From Hellea sp. (GTDB taxonomy: Bacteria > Pseudomonadota > Alphaproteobacteria > Caulobacterales > Maricaulaceae), in the NCBI GenBank assembly GCA_013002305.1, contig JABDKG010000087.1, forward strand, positions 124,001 to 188,000: 64,000 bases of DNA. Direction: 5' to 3'. How positions within the stretch are numbered: position 1 is the first letter of the stretch; each line of letters starts with the position of its first letter. Shown one piece after another: positions 36,512 through 45,759 of the stretch. The notes beneath the pieces are model-generated. The model had not been told where the DNA came from and did not search any database. It was given only the letters and a program-made list of their open reading frames with translations. The position numbers and the translations under genes are program-made.

Positions 36512-39500
36512 CTAACCGTCCTTTTTAAATTCATCTTGCCAGCCTTGGAAAACCACGGTTGGACGATTTAAAGATGGCGAACGTGCTTTTTCAAGCCCTT
36601 CGACATAAGCACTTAATTGCCTAGACAATTGCTGAGTATCGGTCCCCATAGCTTTTAGAGTAGCTTCGGCTTGTGCTGGCGTAACCTTTGGATTTCCATT
36701 GAAAACCCGGTCCAATACATTCATGCGTTCTGCTAATTCTCTTGGAATGCGCGCGCCGTGGGCATTGAGAGCATTTTGCATGGCTCCTGTCCGTTTGATA
36801 GCCATGTTTTTATATTGTTTATGGAGCTGTCTTTGTCCTTCTTCCATATGCGCCGCCGATTGTTCAAGCAGTTCTAATTTCGCGGCAGGGCTTTCCGCCT
36901 TTTTTGCTAGTTCACGAAATCTCTCCGCTTCATTGACCCAATGATCAACTTTATACTCAATGGTTTTTCCGGTTCCAGCAGCGTCAGAAAGATCCCGCCC
37001 GCGATACGGGTCTTTGGTCGCTGCATCTAGATCTGCTTGACCTGTTCCATATGCTTCAGCATGTAGGCGGTCCGTCGTTGCCTGATCCATTCTTCGAGCA
37101 AATGCATGTGGATCGTTCAAATTCAATATATCGTCGGTCATGTCGTTTGAACTTAAATGAACGTCTTTGAAATCCGTCGGTGTGCCCGCGCCGGAAGAAG
37201 CACTTTTCGAAGGTAGTTGTTTTCCCGTCGCGACCTCAAAAAATTCCTCATTATAAATGCGCCCGGTCGTGCTTGAAGGAATATCGCGATAAACAATTCT
37301 GGTCTCAAGAACTTTTCCAGTTGCTTTATCAACTCGAACAACTTCGGTCGTTCGTACCCTCATCGTAGCATCTCGATCCATACCCGCTTTATCAGCTCTT
37401 GGAGCCGACGGTTCCGCATCCGGTAACCGCCCCGTTTCAGGGCCATCGATAGTTCCCGGGGCGCTACGCGTCGCTTTTGAATCAATAATGGCCCCGTCTT
37501 CTGTCCAAACTGACGCGTGTCCACCGGCGTCGGGCCGACCAGGATTTGATGGATCTATTACAACTCGATTGCCGCTCGAATTCGTAATAGTGACGACTTG
37601 AATATCTTCAGGACGAACGTTTAATTCCTCAGCGAGCCGATTGATCGTGCGTCTATCCGCTTCAGCATACATACCGCCCAATTCCTGATTAAATCGCTCA
37701 ATAGTTGGATGGTTGCCCCCTGCGCCGCCCAGCGCGTTTAATTCGTTCATCGCATGTTTATCAGATTGAACTCGAGCAAGGTTGTCCTTCACATCTTGTT
37801 GCAATATTTCGAGCTCCCTTGGGCTTGCCTTGCCTGTAGCTCGAGCGTTTTCAAGCTCTTGCAATGAATTTTGAAATTGATCAACACGCGCACGACCGCG
37901 CCCTCTTCCACGTTCAAATGCTTCGCTCAGTTCGGCTGTCGCGGCATCTGGATTCCGAACCGTGTTTTGAAGAATATCTTCGGTTTCTCCGCGCAGTTGT
38001 CCGCTATTCATTAAACGTTCGGCTTGCGCAGATGTTAACCGGCTTGAATCATTGCGTATTCCGAGACGGTCCAATACTCGATTCATAATGTCGGTCCCCG
38101 CAGCGTCTGCTCGATCGACATTTTGACCCAATTGACCGAGACGAGATTCAACCTCAAGCCTCGCATTGGCGAGAGCGTCTGTTGCCTGATTATAGGTTCC
38201 TTCTGGTAAAACTCGCCGGGCAGCACTGGAAACAGCGTCTCCCGGTTGAAGGCCGGTTACTCGCGTCCCTCCTTCCACAACATCCGAAAGTGCAAAGATG
38301 TCCGCGAGCACATTTGCCCCTACCTCGAGCATGCTTACCTCCTCGCCGGATTGGATACGGGCCGCGACGCCATATGTATTGACTGGGAGATTGTCAGCTG
38401 CGAATTGAGCGCCGACGGCGCGTAATGCATCCGTTCGGCTTAAGTTTTGGCCACTATCTTCAGCGGTATGCGCAGCTTGTTCAACGACTCGAACAATCTC
38501 TCGTCCTTGAAAGAATCCTTCGCTCATTCCGCCTGTCGCATAACCTGCCCCCATTCTAACGACCATGCTATTGCTGGCGTCATCAAGCGACGCGCTCGTG
38601 GATTCTTGAATGATCCGGCTCCAGCTATTATCTTCAAAATCGGGGGCCGTTGTCGCCATATCTCGCCCGATCCGAGATCGCATGATATCGCGAAGTTGTC
38701 CCATATAATCAGTGTTGATAGATCCGTCTTCATTATAAATCCGGTCGCTGGACGAGCGCAGCAACACATCTTCTTCACCGCGTCGCAAAGCGGCATTCTC
38801 GACAGCCTCCATACTGGCCATCGCTTCTTCGCGTTCGGCGCGGGCTCGAGCTTCTTCTGCGCGTTCTTGACCGTAATCTTCCTGTCTTTCTTCGCGGGCT
38901 CTTTGCATATCATCCGCAGCAGCACGGTCATGGTCAGCTTGTTCTTGTGATCTTTGTCTTGCTTCCTCGCGAAGAGCCGCCGAAGCCTCCTGCGCTTCAT
39001 CACGAGACATAAACCGCCAATCGCCTTTGTCATCGGGCGCCAAATACTCACCTTTATCATTGGTTTCGAAAGCATTTCCTTGTTCGTCATAAATCGGTGT
39101 AGGCGCTCTGACCCGATCCGAAGACCGAACATTGGGAGGCGCATTACCGCCGCGCGCCATTCCCTCCCGGCTGTAATCAAAAGCGCCGCCACCGTTGTCT
39201 GCGCCGTCGTTAAAGCCATCCCAATTAGGCTCTCTCTGATCTGAACCGCTGGATGCCGAACCTGAACTGTCACCCGCGGCAGGCCTGACGCGTTCGCTGG
39301 ATCGGACATTTGGAGGTGCACTCCCTTTGCTGGGTCGCATCTGATCTCTGCTATAATCAAATGCCTGGTTCGGATTGCGCATTCGATCTTGCCGAATGCC
39401 TTCTTCAACATAATCGGCGATATCCTCTGTCGTGATTTGAGCGCCGGATTGAATAGCGTTGATAAGAGAAATAGAAATCGACTGTATCGTACTGACAGCA

Positions 39501-40813
39501 ACGCCAGCCCCCATGAGAAGCACCGCAACCATACCGACTACGGCAGCGGCCTGCTCAGCGTTTCTGAGTTGCGCCTCAGCGTTCCCTCCGCCAGGACGAC
39601 TAACCCGAGAACCGGACCCTTGTGCATTTATGGTTAAAATACCTGCTGCAGCTAAATCAATATACGCCTGGTCATTGAGAAAACGATCCATTTCTTGATA
39701 TAGACCCGAACTATTACTGCCGGTTTGACCGACATGAACCACGAAATTGCCTCTCACGCCCTGCAAATTCATGCCGGCAAGCAGCCTATTTTTATCCCCG
39801 TGGGCCGGACTGGCATAAGTCTGTCGATATTGGTATTTCCCCTTACCATCGCCTAGAGATATATTAAAATCTGTACCCCCAAAATTTGAAGGCTGATAAT
39901 TACCTGAAATTAGATAAGCATTTCTCATAATTTTTTGAGCATTTTGTCTCGATCCCGCGTCGACAATAAATACACTTTGAATTATTTCATATAATCCAAC
40001 CTGATAGACTAACCATTCAGTACATACCGGGATTTTCGTTCGATTACCGTCAACGATCATATCTGCTTCCCATGAACCAGGGTTTATCGTTTTTGTAACC
40101 GACCCGCCCTTTTCTAAGAAAAACGGCGCGATTACTCGCTGTACTTTGTCAACGGCGGTTGGGCAACTATCAGCCGCGTAGGCGTTTTGCGGAGATCCCA
40201 GGAATAATACACAAAGAGAAACCGTCAAAAGCGCGACTACACCCGGTCGAACTTTTCGCCAACGATCGAAAAGAACGATAGAAACGGTAGCCAGCATGGC
40301 TGTCGAAAAGGCACCAGTTAATAGCCCGCTTCGAATAACAAGCTCATTTCGCGAAAACAAAGCCAATCCTTGTGTGAGACCGTAGGCAACCGCCCAAATA
40401 CCTAAAAATAACAGAGTCTTTCGCGCGAAAACTGCGCCGTCCTGATGGAAAATGTCATGGGCCTGTCCTCTTGTATAACCCATGAACACACCCAATGATA
40501 TGACTGGTAGAAGCCATGTCACGGGCGGGGACCCTCCAAGAAACAAAATTTGAAGAAAATAGGCCAAGCCAGCCGCAATCGGCGGCAAGAGACAGCTAAT
40601 CCAGCCGAGCCGCCAAGGCTTACGATAGGTCCAAGCCAGCTGAGCAAAAGAACCACAAAACAACCATACCATTCCCGGTATAGTTTGGCCCTGGGACATT
40701 AAATAAACGCCCGGCGCCAAAATAAGAGCTGATATTAGAAGATTTTTCAATAGGGCTTTAAAGATGACTTTTCTGAGTGCAGGATTACTCAGTATCAAAC
40801 CTATTTTGCCCAT
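36512..40813 (-). CDS. very large multi-span membrane protein of unknown function
   Basis: No family recognised. From the ATG at 40813 (GGGG about 9 nt upstream) it has 1433 residues; an in-frame ATG at 40939 would add 42. Membrane spans at about 20-40, 45-62, 72-93, 98-112, 133-152 and 160-182 are followed by KVRPGVVALLTVSLCVLFLG and AYA|ADSC (about 188-215), which looks exactly like a signal peptide with a signal-peptidase site. Next is a domain of about 200 residues with two cysteines, one more span (about 421-442), and then about 990 hydrophilic residues: a Gly/Ser/Arg-rich part with a duplicated motif, a Glu/Arg/Ala coiled-coil-like part (DEAQEASAALREEARQRSQE), and mixed helical segments to the end. 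Its 3' neighbour is translationally coupled. Confidence 0.8.
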   Translation of the reverse strand: MGKIGLILSNPALRKVIFKALLKNLLISALILAPGVYLMSQGQTIPGMVWLFCGSFAQLAWTYRKPWRLGWISCLLPPIAAGLAYFLQILFLGGSPPVTWLLPVISLGVFMGYTRGQAHDIFHQDGAVFARKTLLFLGIWAVAYGLTQGLALFSRNELVIRSGLLTGAFSTAMLATVSIVLFDRWRKVRPGVVALLTVSLCVLFLGSPQNAYAADSCPTAVDKVQRVIAPFFLEKGGSVTKTINPGSWEADMIVDGNRTKIPVCTEWLVYQVGLYEIIQSVFIVDAGSRQNAQKIMRNAYLISGNYQPSNFGGTDFNISLGDGKGKYQYRQTYASPAHGDKNRLLAGMNLQGVRGNFVVHVGQTGSNSSGLYQEMDRFLNDQAYIDLAAAGILTINAQGSGSRVSRPGGGNAEAQLRNAEQAAAVVGMVAVLLMGAGVAVSTIQSISISLINAIQSGAQITTEDIADYVEEGIRQDRMRNPNQAFDYSRDQMRPSKGSAPPNVRSSERVRPAAGDSSGSASSGSDQREPNWDGFNDGADNGGGAFDYSREGMARGGNAPPNVRSSDRVRAPTPIYDEQGNAFETNDKGEYLAPDDKGDWRFMSRDEAQEASAALREEARQRSQEQADHDRAAADDMQRAREERQEDYGQERAEEARARAEREEAMASMEAVENAALRRGEEDVLLRSSSDRIYNEDGSINTDYMGQLRDIMRSRIGRDMATTAPDFEDNSWSRIIQESTSASLDDASNSMVVRMGAGYATGGMSEGFFQGREIVRVVEQAAHTAEDSGQNLSRTDALRAVGAQFAADNLPVNTYGVAARIQSGEEVSMLEVGANVLADIFALSDVVEGGTRVTGLQPGDAVSSAARRVLPEGTYNQATDALANARLEVESRLGQLGQNVDRADAAGTDIMNRVLDRLGIRNDSSRLTSAQAERLMNSGQLRGETEDILQNTVRNPDAATAELSEAFERGRGRGRARVDQFQNSLQELENARATGKASPRELEILQQDVKDNLARVQSDKHAMNELNALGGAGGNHPTIERFNQELGGMYAEADRRTINRLAEELNVRPEDIQVVTITNSSGNRVVIDPSNPGRPDAGGHASVWTEDGAIIDSKATRSAPGTIDGPETGRLPDAEPSAPRADKAGMDRDATMRVRTTEVVRVDKATGKVLETRIVYRDIPSSTTGRIYNEEFFEVATGKQLPSKSASSGAGTPTDFKDVHLSSNDMTDDILNLNDPHAFARRMDQATTDRLHAEAYGTGQADLDAATKDPYRGRDLSDAAGTGKTIEYKVDHWVNEAERFRELAKKAESPAAKLELLEQSAAHMEEGQRQLHKQYKNMAIKRTGAMQNALNAHGARIPRELAERMNVLDRVFNGNPKVTPAQAEATLKAMGTDTQQLSRQLSAYVEGLEKARSPSLNRPTVVFQGWQDEFKKDG

Positions 40814-40989
40814 TAATACACCCCGAACCTCGCCATTTGGAATAACCAGCCCTGTCAAGACCATAGCAGATAAACGTTGAAAAATAAATCGCTTCGCCGA
40901 TTTTAAACAAAATCCATAAGAAAAATGAACCATATCCATGCCAGCAACGACCTTTATTGTAGAAGGACACGTTCCTTTGGAGGAAATAG

Positions 40990-41547
40990 ATGCCGCTTCA
41001 GGCTGCTAAAATATTAGACGAGTATCTCGGTGCGGCGGCCCGGGCCGGCGATAAAGCAGCTTTCGGCAAACTCGCGGCGCGTTGGCAATCCAAACTCATG
41101 GCTCATGCTTACCGTCTCCTAGGAGACATAGAATCCGCTCGTGACGTTGTTCAAGATGGATGGAGCGATATCGTCAAAAACCTGAAGAGGCTCGACGATA
41201 CCGCTGCATTTCCCGCTTGGGCCTACCGTATTATTTCTAGACGGGCCGCGGATAATATTCGCAAAAAGCAACGTACGCGGAAAATCAATCAGGCCTACGC
41301 CGCCGAACCACGCGAATCCAACTCTGCCGAATATCCTATTGATATTGATGCAGATTCCTCGCCGCTGCGCCGCGCCATCGCAGGCCTGCCGTCCAAGCAG
41401 CGCGCCGCCATTGCTCTGTTTTATCTCGAAGAATTTAGCGTCGCCGAAACGGCGGTCGCCCTATCGGTTCCAGCGGGAACCGTCAAAACCCGCTTGATGA
41501 AAGCCCGCCAATCTTTGCGGGCAATTTTAGAAGGAGAAAATCCATGA
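40990..41547 (+). CDS. ECF-type RNA polymerase sigma factor
   Basis: 185 residues. Region 2 is about 12-85 (AYRLLGDIESARDVVQDGWSD, then FPAWAYRIISRRAADNIRKK) and region 4 about 118-178 (LPSKQRAAIALFYLEEFSVA, AVALSVPAGTVKTRLMKARQ). There is no region 3, as expected for ECF factors. GGAGG 7 nt before the ATG is a strong ribosome binding site. The gene is followed with a 4-nt overlap by a membrane-protein gene that is the likely regulator, and is divergent from the giant membrane protein, a possible target. Confidence 0.92.
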   Translation: MPLQAAKILDEYLGAAARAGDKAAFGKLAARWQSKLMAHAYRLLGDIESARDVVQDGWSDIVKNLKRLDDTAAFPAWAYRIISRRAADNIRKKQRTRKINQAYAAEPRESNSAEYPIDIDADSSPLRRAIAGLPSKQRAAIALFYLEEFSVAETAVALSVPAGTVKTRLMKARQSLRAILEGENP

Positions 41548-41915
41548 AAGACATTGATTTGGAGATAAAAAAGGCGTTGAGCGATGAAGATCAGGCTCTT
41601 GTCAGTCATTTCGAAGAACTTGGACTATTTAGCTATTTCAAGTCCTTGTTTCGCGGTAAAGATGCCTGGGTCACGATCCTCAGCATTTTTTTCGGTATCA
41701 TATTGCAAATATTATTCTTTTACAGCGCTTATAAATTCTTCGTCACGACTGATACGAATTTGAAAATTCTGTGGGGCGGAGGCGCATGGTTTTCCGCAAT
41801 GATGGTGGCGTTCATGAAAGTCTGGTTCTGGATGAGAATGGAATCAAATCGCGTCATTCGGGAGATCAAGCGGGTAGAACTTCAGGTCGCCCGGCTATCT
41901 TTGAACAATGCTTAA
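41544..41915 (+). CDS. DUF6768-like two-span membrane protein, probable anti-sigma factor
   Basis: 123 residues with an N-terminal cytosolic part (MKDIDLEIKKALSDEDQALV) and two hydrophobic segments at about 45-66 and 74-94. Proteins of this type (DUF6768) sit directly after ECF sigma genes, so a role as membrane-bound anti-sigma factor is inferred from position; no ZAS-type zinc motif (HxxxCxxC) is visible. It overlaps the sigma gene by 4 nt and converges on sdhB. Confidence 0.8.
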   Translation: MKDIDLEIKKALSDEDQALVSHFEELGLFSYFKSLFRGKDAWVTILSIFFGIILQILFFYSAYKFFVTTDTNLKILWGGGAWFSAMMVAFMKVWFWMRMESNRVIREIKRVELQVARLSLNNA

Positions 41916-41993
41916 CCGTTTTGGTTGTCATGGCAATGATTGCCTTGGCGGCCAAAATCAGCGGCCTCAAAAATATCAGTTTCTGCGTATTCT

Positions 41994-42773
41994 TTAAGTC
42001 CGTTCAACCATCATTTTTTTGATTTCAGCTATGGCTTTGGCGGGATTGAGGCCCTTTGGACAAACATTGGTACAATTCATAATCGTATGGCACCGATAAA
42101 GTTTGAAAGGGTCTTCTAGAGCATCGAGGCGCTCGTGTGTCGCGCCATCACGGCTATCAATTAGCCAACGATAGGCTTGAAGTAGAGCGGCAGGACCGAG
42201 ATAGCGATCACCATTCCACCAATAGCTTGGGCAACTGGTGGAACAGGAAGCACACAGAATACACTCGTAAAGGCCGTTGAGCTTCTCACGGTCTTCTGGC
42301 GATTGTTTATGTTCGGCTTTGGGCTCTGCTTCAGATGTCTGAAGCCAAGGCTGAATTTCAGCATATTGGGTATAAAATGTCGAAAGATCAGGCACCAAGT
42401 CACGGACCACAGGCATGTGAGGCAGCGGAGAAATTGTGATTGTGCCGCCATCAAGCTCATCAATGCCTTTGGTACAAGCCAGCGTATTGCGCCCCCCAAT
42501 ATTCATAGCGCAAGATCCGCACACACCTTCGCGGCATGACCGGCGAAATGCCAAAGTCGGATCGATCTCGTTTTTAATTTTGAACAGAGCATCAAGTACC
42601 ATTGGCCCACATTCATCCAGGTCTATCTTGTAAGTATCCCAGCGCGGCCCCTGCCCGTCAGAAGGATCAAAACGGTAAATCTTGAAGGTTTTCATATGCG
42701 AGCCGGAGCTTGCCGCTGGCCAGCTTGTTCCTTTGGACAATTTGGAATTTTTGGGAAGCGTCAGCTGGACCAT
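41994..42773 (-). CDS. sdhB: succinate dehydrogenase iron-sulfur subunit
   Basis: 259 residues. Carries the three clusters of complex II: 2Fe-2S ligands in [21 protein letters not shown], then [12 protein letters not shown] and [17 protein letters not shown] for the 4Fe-4S and 3Fe-4S clusters. It transfers electrons from SdhA-bound FAD to ubiquinone in the inner membrane. The sdhC, sdhD and sdhA genes are not adjacent: upstream is an M16 protease gene. An N-terminal extension of about 25 residues ([17 protein letters not shown]) precedes the usual start. Confidence 0.95.
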   Translation of the reverse strand: MVQLTLPKNSKLSKGTSWPAASSGSHMKTFKIYRFDPSDGQGPRWDTYKIDLDECGPMVLDALFKIKNEIDPTLAFRRSCREGVCGSCAMNIGGRNTLACTKGIDELDGGTITISPLPHMPVVRDLVPDLSTFYTQYAEIQPWLQTSEAEPKAEHKQSPEDREKLNGLYECILCASCSTSCPSYWWNGDRYLGPAALLQAYRWLIDSRDGATHERLDALEDPFKLYRCHTIMNCTNVCPKGLNPAKAIAEIKKMMVERT

Positions 42774-42869
42774 GAAAAGCTCTCTAAGTGATTTGCGCTT
42801 TTATAACGGTTTGGCGGCAAATTGCGAAGCTATATTTAGCTCAATTCATCCATTCGAATTGTCGCGGCT

Positions 42870-45701
42870 CTATTCGTCCGGAACAATATGGTAAGAAACA
42901 GCCTTATCGCGCTTGAAAATGGCCGCTGAGACGGATTTAACATCGTCGAGTGACATCGATTGGTAAGCATCATGTCGGCGTCTGTGTCGCTCTACGCGCT
43001 CAGGATCTGTTTGAGATTGTGAGATAATACCCATCCAGTAACTATTGCTCTCCAGTGTTTCCTCGATATTTTCGCGAATTGGCTGGATCGCGCGTTCAAA
43101 TAGGTCTCGATCCAAGTCACCTGAAGCAAACTCGTTCGCAAGCGCATGAATCCGGGCTTCAGCTTTGTCGATCTCGTCGGGGGCGACCTCCAAAGAAACA
43201 CCGAGATATCCATAATTAGGATAAACACGCGGCGCATTGAAAAAGGCTGAAGGCGAATAAGATGCGCCGAGTTCTTCCCGGATAATCTCTGTCAATCGGA
43301 GCTGGAACATAGATTTGGCTACATTGACCCGGCGGAGCATCATGTCATCGCGCCCATCATATGACGGCCAATAGACGCGTAGCATCGCAGTATTTTCCTC
43401 TCCAGCATGTGTAAGGACAGTTGGCCGGGTTTTACCTTCTGGAAATTTAAGGGTCACAGCTTCCTTAGACGGTAAGGGCATCGTGCGCTCAATTGCCGGT
43501 AAAGTCCCGAATGTTCTCGCAACTTCGCTGGTAATAACTTCTAAATCGATATCGCCAACCACTCCAATTTCTATTAGCGAGCCTGGAACCGAATTTTCCA
43601 TCCAAGCGCTGACTTGCGATAATTTGGCGCTCCGAAGAACTTGTTCATCGGGAATACCGAACCTCGAATCGTTTGATCGGATCAACCGATCAATATCTCG
43701 CGACGCGACGCCGCCGGGGGTCGAGTCCAGTGTCGGATAAAATGAGCTAATCAATTTGTCATATCGCGATTTTGCTTCGTCGCGAAATCCCGGCGCGGTG
43801 AAATAGGCCATCATAAGGTTCATTTGCTCACTGAGATCTTCAGGTGTCGTGGAGCCGCTCATGAACATTTGCCGAGTTCCGATGTCGTGTCCCACACCAA
43901 CTGTTTTTCCCGCCATTAAGGTCGTGATGTCGTCAGCGCTATGGGCTACCAGTCCGCCCAAGGATAAGGCGTTCCCAATGAGCCATCTGAGGCCCTGCCC
44001 ATTTTCCGGAAGCTGCAACTCGCCGTTTCCATACGCGATTTGGATCGCCATTGTGCCTTTCCGATAAGGGGTCTTTTTCATGTTTAGCCGCACACCGTTT
44101 TCAAAAACGATTTGCGTAAAATCGATGTCCTCAATCACAGTCTTCGATTCGATTTTACCGGGCTCTCCGAAATCTATATAAGCAAAGTCCACAATTTCTG
44201 ATTCAGAATTTCGTGTCAGCTCGACCGTGCGGCTTTTGTCAAAAACTGTGAGTATTTCAGACTCAGGATCCTCTAATATCGCCGACGTTGAGAGGTATAT
44301 TTGAGGATTTTCTAAGCCGGTCCAATTGATTTTGAAGGCGTTATGAATTTGCTCGGGTGTGATATCATCCGCATAGCGGTTAAAGAGCTCCAGATTGAAT
44401 GCCGGGCTAGTCTTAGTGTTATCTGCCGTGTAGCTTCCAAGGATTGAGCGGGCCAAACTCGGCGTTCTGCGCGTTGCGGCGCGTTCGACGGAAACTTCGA
44501 GTGCCCTCCGCGAATTGGCTAACTGCTCATTCAGTTCCGCTTGCGTAAAACCAAATTCATAGGCACGTCGCAGCTCTTGTTCCGCTGTTATCAAAGCATC
44601 GGCCCAACGTTCGGGCTGCGTGCTCATCGTCACTGAAGATATTCGAGCCGCGTCGTAAGCAGTCGAAGTCGAAGCGCCGCCGGAAATAAAACTCGCTTCT
44701 GTCGTTTGGGCCAGTTTGGCCAGTCGACGGGATAAGATACGGTTCCCCAATGCTTCGATATAAAAATCTCTGCGGTTTGCTTTGCTATCTCCACGCAAAT
44801 CAGGTGGGCCGAAAATATTTAGGGACACTGAAGTCTGAATTTCAGGGTCCGAATAATATTCAGCTGACTTACCTCTCGCCTTCAATGGTTTGATTTCATA
44901 AGATTTTTTGGCAGTTCCCTGACCTTCCCAATCTGCAAAATATTGTGCTATCTTGGCCGCAGCATAATCGGTTTCAAAATCTCCAACTAGAACGATGAAG
45001 GCATTCTCAGGCCTATAATAGCCGTCATAAAACGCCCGAAATTGGTCAGCCGTCACAGACTGAATGGTCTCGATTTCTCCTATGGGTAATCTGTCCGGGA
45101 TTAATGTTCCCTCGAGGAAATAGGACAATTGAGCAATTGACGCGTTGTAAGCGGCATTCGTGCGCGCTCTTTTCTCCGCTAGAATGACACCGCGCTCTTT
45201 GTCGATCGCTTCAGGATCCAAGAGCAGGTTAGAGGCGGTCTCGCGCATTATGAACAAAGCTTCGTCGATAATCTCATCATTAACTTCGGGAAGCTCGAGT
45301 TGGTAATTTGTGTCCTGAAACCCGGTCGAAGCATTGGTGTCCGGCCCAAATGCTAAGCCAAACTTTTCCAGTCTGGGTATCATTTCCCCTTCTGGAATAT
45401 TTTTTGAGCCGTTGAAGGCCATATGTTCTAAAAAATGTGCCAACCCGCGTTCCTCATCTGCTTCATTAATCGACCCTGTATCAATATGCATTAATAGGCT
45501 GGCAGTATTTGAAGGGGTGGCGTTATGCATGACAGCGTAACGCAGGCCGTTATCGAGACGTCCATAGGCGATAGCCGCCTCTGGTTCCATATCACTAATG
45601 TCATGCGGGAAATATGCTTCCTTTTTGCCGGAACATCCGGCCAAGATGAGCATCGCTGCAGCAAGTAAAAAAGCGGAGATAACCCGCTGAGAATCAAACA
45701 T
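42870..45701 (-). CDS. second M16 family zinc metallopeptidase, predicted lipoprotein
   Basis: About 943 residues from the ATG at 45701, selected because GGGGAAA precedes it and the next residues form a lipoprotein signal (FLLAAAMLILAGCSGKK). The inverted zinc motif is AHFLEHMAFNGSKN (HxxEH) with a downstream Glu in KERGVILAEKRA. The C-terminal half lacks the motif but keeps the partner fold (FQLRLTEIIREELGASYSPS), which includes the R/Y pair used for substrate binding. Distinct in sequence from the M16 protease at 712-3552, so not a recent duplicate. Lies between putA and sdhB. Confidence 0.9.
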   Translation of the reverse strand: MFDSQRVISAFLLAAAMLILAGCSGKKEAYFPHDISDMEPEAAIAYGRLDNGLRYAVMHNATPSNTASLLMHIDTGSINEADEERGLAHFLEHMAFNGSKNIPEGEMIPRLEKFGLAFGPDTNASTGFQDTNYQLELPEVNDEIIDEALFIMRETASNLLLDPEAIDKERGVILAEKRARTNAAYNASIAQLSYFLEGTLIPDRLPIGEIETIQSVTADQFRAFYDGYYRPENAFIVLVGDFETDYAAAKIAQYFADWEGQGTAKKSYEIKPLKARGKSAEYYSDPEIQTSVSLNIFGPPDLRGDSKANRRDFYIEALGNRILSRRLAKLAQTTEASFISGGASTSTAYDAARISSVTMSTQPERWADALITAEQELRRAYEFGFTQAELNEQLANSRRALEVSVERAATRRTPSLARSILGSYTADNTKTSPAFNLELFNRYADDITPEQIHNAFKINWTGLENPQIYLSTSAILEDPESEILTVFDKSRTVELTRNSESEIVDFAYIDFGEPGKIESKTVIEDIDFTQIVFENGVRLNMKKTPYRKGTMAIQIAYGNGELQLPENGQGLRWLIGNALSLGGLVAHSADDITTLMAGKTVGVGHDIGTRQMFMSGSTTPEDLSEQMNLMMAYFTAPGFRDEAKSRYDKLISSFYPTLDSTPGGVASRDIDRLIRSNDSRFGIPDEQVLRSAKLSQVSAWMENSVPGSLIEIGVVGDIDLEVITSEVARTFGTLPAIERTMPLPSKEAVTLKFPEGKTRPTVLTHAGEENTAMLRVYWPSYDGRDDMMLRRVNVAKSMFQLRLTEIIREELGASYSPSAFFNAPRVYPNYGYLGVSLEVAPDEIDKAEARIHALANEFASGDLDRDLFERAIQPIRENIEETLESNSYWMGIISQSQTDPERVERHRRRHDAYQSMSLDDVKSVSAAIFKRDKAVSYHIVPDE

Positions 45702-45759
45702 AGTTTCCCCAAAGCAATCCGAACTATCAGTGCCGAATATTTTGCCTATCGACAAGGGT

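Noticed and set aside
38524..39528. Open frame of 334 codons in another minus-strand frame within the giant membrane protein gene
   Set aside because: Basic, low-complexity shadow translation (many Arg/Lys) of a G/C-biased segment; no start signals, and nested in a clearly coding gene.
712..45701. Two M16 proteases as a recent duplication
   Set aside because: Beyond the HxxEH region and lipoprotein signal the sequences differ strongly; they are separate family members.
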